Part shown: one piece after another, positions 57,861 through 64,000 of the stretch | How positions within the stretch are numbered: the first letter of the stretch is position 1 | Layout of the letters: each line of letters opens with the position of its first letter | Assembly: GCA_910589415.1 (NCBI GenBank) | Contig: OU342639.1 | Coordinates: 5,464,268 to 5,528,267, forward strand | DNA length: 64,000 nucleotides | Direction of reading: 5' to 3' | DNA from: Malachius bipustulatus | Taxonomy: Eukaryota > Arthropoda > Insecta > Coleoptera > Melyridae | Translations under genes and position numbers: made by a program | Notes under the pieces: generated by a model | Told to the model about the DNA's origin: nothing | The model's database searches: none | The model's input: the letters and a program-made list of their open reading frames with translations, nothing else

Positions 57861-58484
57861 CAAAAATTTACTTACCGTTAAGAGTTCAAATGTCGTGCAC
57901 TGATTTGCTTTAGTTGCATGTATTTACTTCTGTTTAATATAACCGCCAACTTTGTTTGAACGATTTTAATAAAATGGCGTGCGATTTAGTCGGTTGGAAG
58001 CGAAAATTTTCAATGATCATTCATGTTCTCAAAGGAAAAAGTGTCGCTGTAACTCTGTTCGCGGTGATCCAAATAAGATCGCGGATGTACTTGCATGTCG
58101 CTAAGAAAAGGTTCTCGCCGCCCACCCTCGACTCAAACTAACATGAAAGTATCTTACGTGTATCTAACTTCTATGCGAATTTTTGTAAGTTCACATATTG
58201 GTCCTTCAGGAGCGATATAGAAAAAATAGTAACAAAAAAGGAGGTGCCAGGCGTTAACTTTGAATCTACTGCTTTAAGGACCGTAGTGATATAGAAAAAC
58301 TGCAGTTAAAAAAAAAACAAATGATAACAAATTTCAACTTTGACTGGGATCTACTGAAACTTCGGGCCGAAGGTCCGGAGTATGGAGGGCCGAAGGCCCG
58401 ACGCCGCCGGCAGGCCAAGATTTTCGTAAGAAAATCTTGTTGTTAATGTTCCAATGTTCACGAATACGCGGGTAATTATCGTAT
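57861..58484. other. No gene recognised; GC-rich palindromic patch
   Basis: At 58365-58440 short inverted motifs cluster (TTCGGGCCGAAGGTCCGG, GGGCCGAAGGCCCG, CCAAGATTTTCGTAAGAAAATCTTG). These could form a compact structured region. Confidence 0.45.
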
Positions 58485-58990
58485 TGTTACGGGTCTCACA
58501 TTTATAAAATCACCACTAAAGTCTGCAAATGTCTTTATTCTCTAACACAAATACAAATCATAACCTCCAAATCTAAATAATCAGCTGTCCTCCTGTCTCC
58601 ACTCACAGATATAACACCACTTGTCTATAAATTTACTTAGTCACAATTCACCATATACCACCACTGGCTACTACTGTCTTCCTTACTCTGTATACTTCAG
58701 ACTTCATTTCCAACATCGAAGTTACTAGTGAGTGACTCGTTTCCAGCCATGGCGGTTCTTATATAATAGTTCCCTGACGCACCGTCGAAACCCTGGCATG
58801 ACAGTAGGCACATTCTCGTAGATTGTAGAACTCACACTGTCATTCTTGGCATGTGATTGGAATTGTCGTAAAAGTGTCATTTCCATCATAAAAATTGAGG
58901 AGTAAACAAATAAATAAATGTATCTGGAATTGTTCTTGTTCGCGAATAAGGTGGATTATTTCTCGTTATAGTATCGTTAACTATGTAGAT
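58485..58990 (+). mobile_element. LTR-like fragment
   Basis: Starts TGTTACGGGTCTCAC. It contains a piece inverted relative to 1898-1965 (CCACCACTGGCTACTACTG...) and a 3' part matching 41270-41450. It has a TATATAA at 58758. No internal coding region and no verified target duplication. Confidence 0.4.
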
Positions 58991-60416
58991 TAGTGTATCG
59001 ATCAATTATTATGCTACCGATCCCTCTTATTGATTATAAATTATGGAATTATTGAGAATGAGGAAATGTATTTGTAATAATTATAGCGAGAATTTTACTC
59101 GAGAATCAATAGGGAATATTTACCAGAGAGGTGAACTGAAATACGAAGAAAATAAAGTTTGTAGGTATGTTGTATCGTAGGAATAGAAGGACTTACGTAT
59201 ATCTATCCAGGGTATAAGCACCAAGTACGGGCACAGGTGTAAAAGTGGAGAGATCGAACTTAAGACATACTGCATCGAGGGCTCAGTTTTATCTCCTTAG
59301 GGAATATTATATCGAACGAGTACTTCGGCGGATGCAATACCGTTGTGTAAAAGGAAAGGAGAGTGTTTATTTTTATCCCATCGCGAAATTTACACAACAG
59401 GAACTCACTTTGATAAGTAGAAGAGGAATAGAAGGAAATCTTATCCAATTACTTCCGCTTTTCTTCTCTCGCTAACAATATGTGTTACGTAGTGTATAGT
59501 GTTGTATACGTAGGTACTACCTACTCTAGAATAAATCTTCCTTGCGATTTGAACTCCTTATTTTTTATCTCTACCCTCAGGATGTGCAATAATACAAACA
59601 TTTTTTTAAATAATTATTTACCTCCAGAGTCAGAGTATGTATTTCATGGTAATTGAACTACATTTTAAGGGAAGAAATTTGATAAGGAAAGAAGCTTATT
59701 AACCCACACGTGATTGATTTGAAAAACCATTGCCCGGGTAAGATTAATTGCAAAGGATAATTGAGCGAGTAAACGAACTTAGCGATCACTGATACGGAAA
59801 AAAGATTAAATTTTATTGCACTGCTACTGTACTTAATCATTCTCGCTTGCATTAAGAGACCAGATCTTGGTATTATTGCTCTTGTTTCTTTTAATTGCCT
59901 TAAAAAGTAACCGTGGTCGAGGCTGTGTAGATAAGACTTCAATTAGTTCGAGTTTAGTAATTTTGGCTCCCAGAACTAACCCATTTAGTCGCATACGGGG
60001 ACGAAAACAGCCACTTTCGGTTATATAGGTACCCAGCCGTGACCTTGCAGGGTAACTCACTGTTAAGACAAGTTGATTGTTGATAACGGCACTTGCTTAT
60101 TGATTAATAAGGTTGTTTGGAGCAATGTTTTACTAATGGTAATGTTTATAGGATGAAGGACCAGGGCTTAGCCCAAAGGGAAACAAGAGTAGGTAGATGC
60201 ATAGTAAATATAATTCGAATAAGTAGTTACTGACCTTCTTTTTGCTCTCTACTGTCTCTTGATGTTTGGTTGTAGATCAATTTTTAATTTAATTAACGAT
60301 TGTAAACCGCGGTTGTAAAACGCGGTTATTTTAAGTTCACGGTCCGATTAATTATTACGAATGGTATTAACACGATTAAGGGAGGGTATCTGACGACCCG
60401 TCACTATAACGAGCCC
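58991..60416. other. No gene recognised
   Basis: AT-rich DNA. Short frames at 59245-59475 and 59658-60060 show no domain or bounding splice signals. Confidence 0.5.
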
Positions 60417-61165
60417 CTTTTCCCTCCCTATCTTTTACGCCACTGAATTTATTGCAAATACCAAAACGTTTATGCCATATATTTTTTAGAACAAAAAAGC
60501 ATTCTCTGGTTTTTTCAGACGACGCACCGTTTTTGAGATATTTGAAATTACCTTAGAAAATGTCACTAATTTTATATTCAGGGTTGGTCTCCCCTTTCTC
60601 TCCCTATCTTTTACGCCACTGAATTTATTGCAAATACAAAACGTTTATGCCATATAGGCCATGATTTTTAGAACAAAAAAGCATTACCTGGTTTTTTTCA
60701 GGCGACGCACCGTTTTTGAGATATTTGAAATTACCTTAGAAAATGTCACTAATTTAATATTCAATTGGTTGGCGCCCATTTTTCTCTCACTATCTTTAAC
60801 GCCACTGACTTTATTGCAAACACAAACATCTTGTTCGGTAGCCCACGAATTTTAGAACAAAAGAGTATTCTTTAGTTTTTTCAGACGACGCACCGTTTTT
60901 GAGATATTTGAAATTTCCTCAGGCAGTGCCACTAATCATTAAGAATAAAAAATTATTTTTAATGTAAATGGCCCAATCTTATATTAGAAAACTTAAAATT
61001 TCTCAAAAACGGTGTGCCGTATAGAAAAAATGAAAAAAAAAACTTTTTTGTTCTAAAATTCATGGAGCAGGTTTAATAACGTTTTTGTATTTGCAATAAA
61101 GTCAGTGGCGTAAAATATATGGAGGGAAAAAGTGCGCCGAACCCTAAATTTCTACGCCACTGAAA
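60417..61165 (+). repeat. Three direct units plus one inverted unit, GCCACTGA family
   Basis: Units start at ~60429, 60608 and 60799 with ACGCCACTGA(A/C)TTTATTGCAAA and contain GACGCACCGTTTTTGAGATATTTGAAAT. An inverted counterpart at 61000-61130 ends TTGCAATAAAGTCAGTGGCGTAA. The whole could fold on itself. Confidence 0.8.
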
Positions 61166-62575
61166 GGACATTCGTGGAGGGAACTGCACATCGTTCCCGT
61201 TTGAAGGTGCCAGTCGGTCTTTATCGTTTTAGTTTTGATTTTTGAATGTACTCACCTTGCTATTTTCAAGATATAATTCATTAATGAATATTAATGTATT
61301 AACGCTTTAGACGATTATCTCCTTTGAAGAAACATCTTTCCATAATCTTTTCCATTTTCCAACGAGAAAATATCAATGTTACCTGCACGACGTGTAAGTA
61401 TTCGTTGCATTATAGTCATGCGTGGCCTTATGTTATTCAAATCTCCATAATGCTGAAGGCTAAAAAATGCTTTACATAATGTATGTACATATGTACACAT
61501 ACATGTTTGAGAATAATTCCGGCTTTTCGCGAAAACTGAGAAAAGTAAAACTTCTCCAAGCCGATTTTACATCACTAACACTCACGGTTCAATTTTTTTT
61601 TCCGGATTTACATTTTCTCGGCCCGCATGTATATATAGGTACACTCAACACTCAGGTGTGCAGCAGCCGGTTAAATATAATGATCGATTTACCTGGAAGG
61701 TGATGAATTTAAATTATTATCCGGAAATATTTAGGAAATCTTATTTATTTAGAGCATATTTTTTTAAACAATTTTTTTGTTGTCACTTTTGACGTTATCA
61801 AAGTGAAAAATGCGCCCAATTTCCATGCGTCGGATTTCCAATCCGATCAATCGAACCAATCGGATGTGGTTTGATGTTCAATTAGGAATTTTTAATTTGG
61901 CTTGTAAGACCGAAGAGCTTGTTCGAAATCTGGACGAAGGACCAGGGTACAGGATACACCGGAAGATAATAGATAGGATTAATAATTATTATTATGGCTT
62001 TAATTATTGTGTACTCACTGTTTACTTTCGTACCACTGGACCAACCACTGCAACCCGTGCGGGGGATGTGGAAGTCTTCTAATCAACGCGGTTTGCGAAG
62101 GGGGACAGGGTACTGCGTGTACCAAGCCACAAATTTCGATCGGCCTTTGTTAATAGGACACACTTGCTAATAGGAAATTTGACATTTGACAACTGTCTCT
62201 TTTAAGCTCTAAAACGTCAGCATTTTCCTGGCAAGAAAAGTTTTTCTATTTTTGCTCTTACTCTTTCAGGTGCATTAAGTTGGCCGGGAAAAAATCCTGG
62301 CTGAGGGAAATGGTTGGATCGCATTTTATCCCCAATAAGTTTCGTGTTACCTCTTCTCAATTTTTTTTCAAAAACCGAAAGTTAGCCTGACTTCTGGGGA
62401 TGAGGGTAAAACATCCCAAAAGAAAAGCTTTCATTTGTCCATGCTTTTCCCATAATTCACTTTTTCTAGCCCCCTCCCAAAAGAAAAGATTAAAATATTT
62501 TTTTTTCTCAAAAATATAATTAAATCGCTGTAATATTTCGATTAAAAGCTTTTAAGGGTTGATATAGATAAAGTA
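61166..62575. other. No gene recognised
   Basis: AT-rich DNA with a palindrome-like ATGTATGTACATATGTACACATACAT at 61479-61504. The 90-codon frame at 61810-62082 has no domain. Confidence 0.5.
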
Positions 62576-63227
62576 CCGGGTGTCCCAACACTAGTGTCCA
62601 CCCGAGTGTCCACCCCCTAAATCGAGCTTAATTTTAAAGATAAAAAATTTAAACTTTGAGAATTTGTGTACTTGATATAGGACCACGGAATGGCATAATA
62701 AGTTTCATTAAAAAACATTTTTAATATCTTTTTAATAATCACCTTTTTCATGAGTCCATACTACGACACTGTCCAGTGCAGGTTCAGTGTGCCGGTTAGC
62801 CCAGCAAGAGCCGTCCTTCTATTTATTTGGGCCTTATTTACTTTGTCATAAAACTTATTGCATACCTACCGTTTTCAGATAATATTGATTATATTGTTCA
62901 GATTATATTGTCTACCTGTCATTGCTATATAATTATATTTTATTTAATTAAAGCCTTATAATTAGTTTTTTCACATTTCTTTCAAGCGATATTGATTTTA
63001 TTAATCGATTTCTACGTATGTATTGAAAAAAAATCAATTTTTTTTTCGACAATTTACCGCCATATTACAGTTTTTTATCTCTGGCGCCCGAACTAAATTT
63101 TTTTCAATGAAGCTGATTATGCCATTCCGTGGTCCTATATCAAGTACACAAATCCTCAAAGTTTCAATTTTTTATCTTTAAAATTAAGCTTTATTTAGGG
63201 GGTGGACACTAGTGTTGGGACACCCGG
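62576..63227. mobile_element. ~650-bp foldback MITE, TA-flanked
   Basis: TA-CCGGGTGTCCCAACACTAG on the left, CTAGTGTTGGGACACCCGG-TA on the right. The arms remain complementary for ~150 bp (CTTGATATAGGACCACGG, TGGCATAAT/ATTATGCCA). The centre is AT-rich and unique. Confidence 0.85.
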
Positions 63228-64000
63228 TACAATCGACCTTAGCAAAAAAACATCTTTACTACCCCTTTTGGTAGTACCCCACATCACAAAATGAGTTGAA
63301 AATAGTGTTGATCTTTGGTGGTTGAAAACATTCTACCCATTGTAAATGAGCATGAAAGAAAATTTTACACCCTCCCTCTTCGTAAAAAAGTAATTTACTC
63401 CCCCCTCTTCGGGGATAAAAAAGAGCCTGGACAAACTATAATTATTTGAAAGTGGGGCAAAACGAAAAAAAGCTGCAAACAATAATACTTTTGAACTCTC
63501 ATTTATTTAACAACTCCTGTTATGAATGTATACGCTCTTTGCCCCCTCACTCTTTTCCTCCCCCCGAAGTCGAAAATTGTTTGTCTCTGGAAAAAAGTTA
63601 ACTTTTATTTAATTATTTTTTCTTCTGAAAGTCACTTCGTTCCTTTTTGGGGATCACCGATTAAAAACTGAGGGAGTAAAATCTTCTCTGGGTGGAAAAA
63701 ATTTAAATCGTCAAACTGCAGCTATATGGCATTCTTGGAAAAGTTTGTAATTTTTTTTTGAGAGATGAAGCATGTCAAATTTTATGAGCTCATGAAGGGG
63801 GCCCTGATATTCCGTGAATATTGAGCGGGGGTAAAACGAAATCAATGGGGCAGAATTTGGTTGAAAAACACCTCAGCTCAAATTTTTTCGATTACAGGTT
63901 GGATACGACAATAGAAATATCTGGAATATTTCAAGAACATTAAAAATTGGAAAGATCAACGATATAATGATTTCTTATGATATTTTTATTATGATCCTCA
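63228..64000. other. No gene recognised
   Basis: AT-rich DNA with repeated GGGG(G/T)AAAAC / CCCCCTC patches. Nothing supportable. Confidence 0.5.

Overview
This is a window of arthropod, very probably insect, nuclear DNA. It is AT-rich, its coding sequence is interrupted by introns, and it is crowded with transposable elements. These include a non-LTR retrotransposon, a complete Ty3/Gypsy-type LTR retrotransposon, solo LTRs and many TA-flanked foldback MITEs. Nothing bacterial is present (no operons, no RNA operon). Hemiptera is a guess from the general texture and not a sequence-based call.

Host gene. One host gene is supported, on the + strand. Its first coding exon (5160-5262) encodes a signal peptide and ends in phase 1. 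A symmetric phase 1-1 exon at 46467-46592 encodes one complete LDL-receptor class A (LDLa) module with all six cysteines and the acidic calcium-binding loop. The two join in frame as drawn, which implies a first intron of about 41 kb. Almost everything else in the window would then be intron filler. The rest of the gene lies to the right and I could not recognise it here.

Left edge (1-2040, minus strand). GC-rich non-LTR (LINE) retrotransposon. It has a 5' leader, a frameshifted ORF1 with a lysine/arginine-rich N-terminal half and a DUF4780-like C-terminal half, and the first 48 codons of ORF2 (endonuclease), which leaves the window.

Intron, left part (5263-22000). A series of palindromic elements, several ending in CAGgGTG-type termini flanked by TA; a pogo/Tigger-like MITE; tandem repeats; and a small decayed transposase fragment.

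Centre (22010-34590). A large foldback element built of ~170-bp subrepeats was split by a young Ty3/Gypsy element (23084-34045). That element has 1546-bp LTRs that look identical, a 4-bp target duplication CGGC, intact gag and pol in a -1 frame relation with a textbook slippery heptamer, and a long non-coding stretch after pol carrying a 115-bp tandem repeat.

Right part (34600-64000). Two related solo LTRs (37503-38384, 48577-49338) with perfect 4-bp target duplications. Both contain an array of hairpins that keep the same 9-base loop while the stem sequences change. More foldback elements follow, including one with a perfect 9-bp target duplication, a GACAGCTGTC-rich minisatellite, and a TIR element with a perfect hairpin and a perfect 24-bp palindrome.

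The hairpin array with constant loop and covarying stems is my best candidate for something undescribed. The hairpins in the retrotransposon's 115-bp repeat and the density of foldback DNA in one intron come next.
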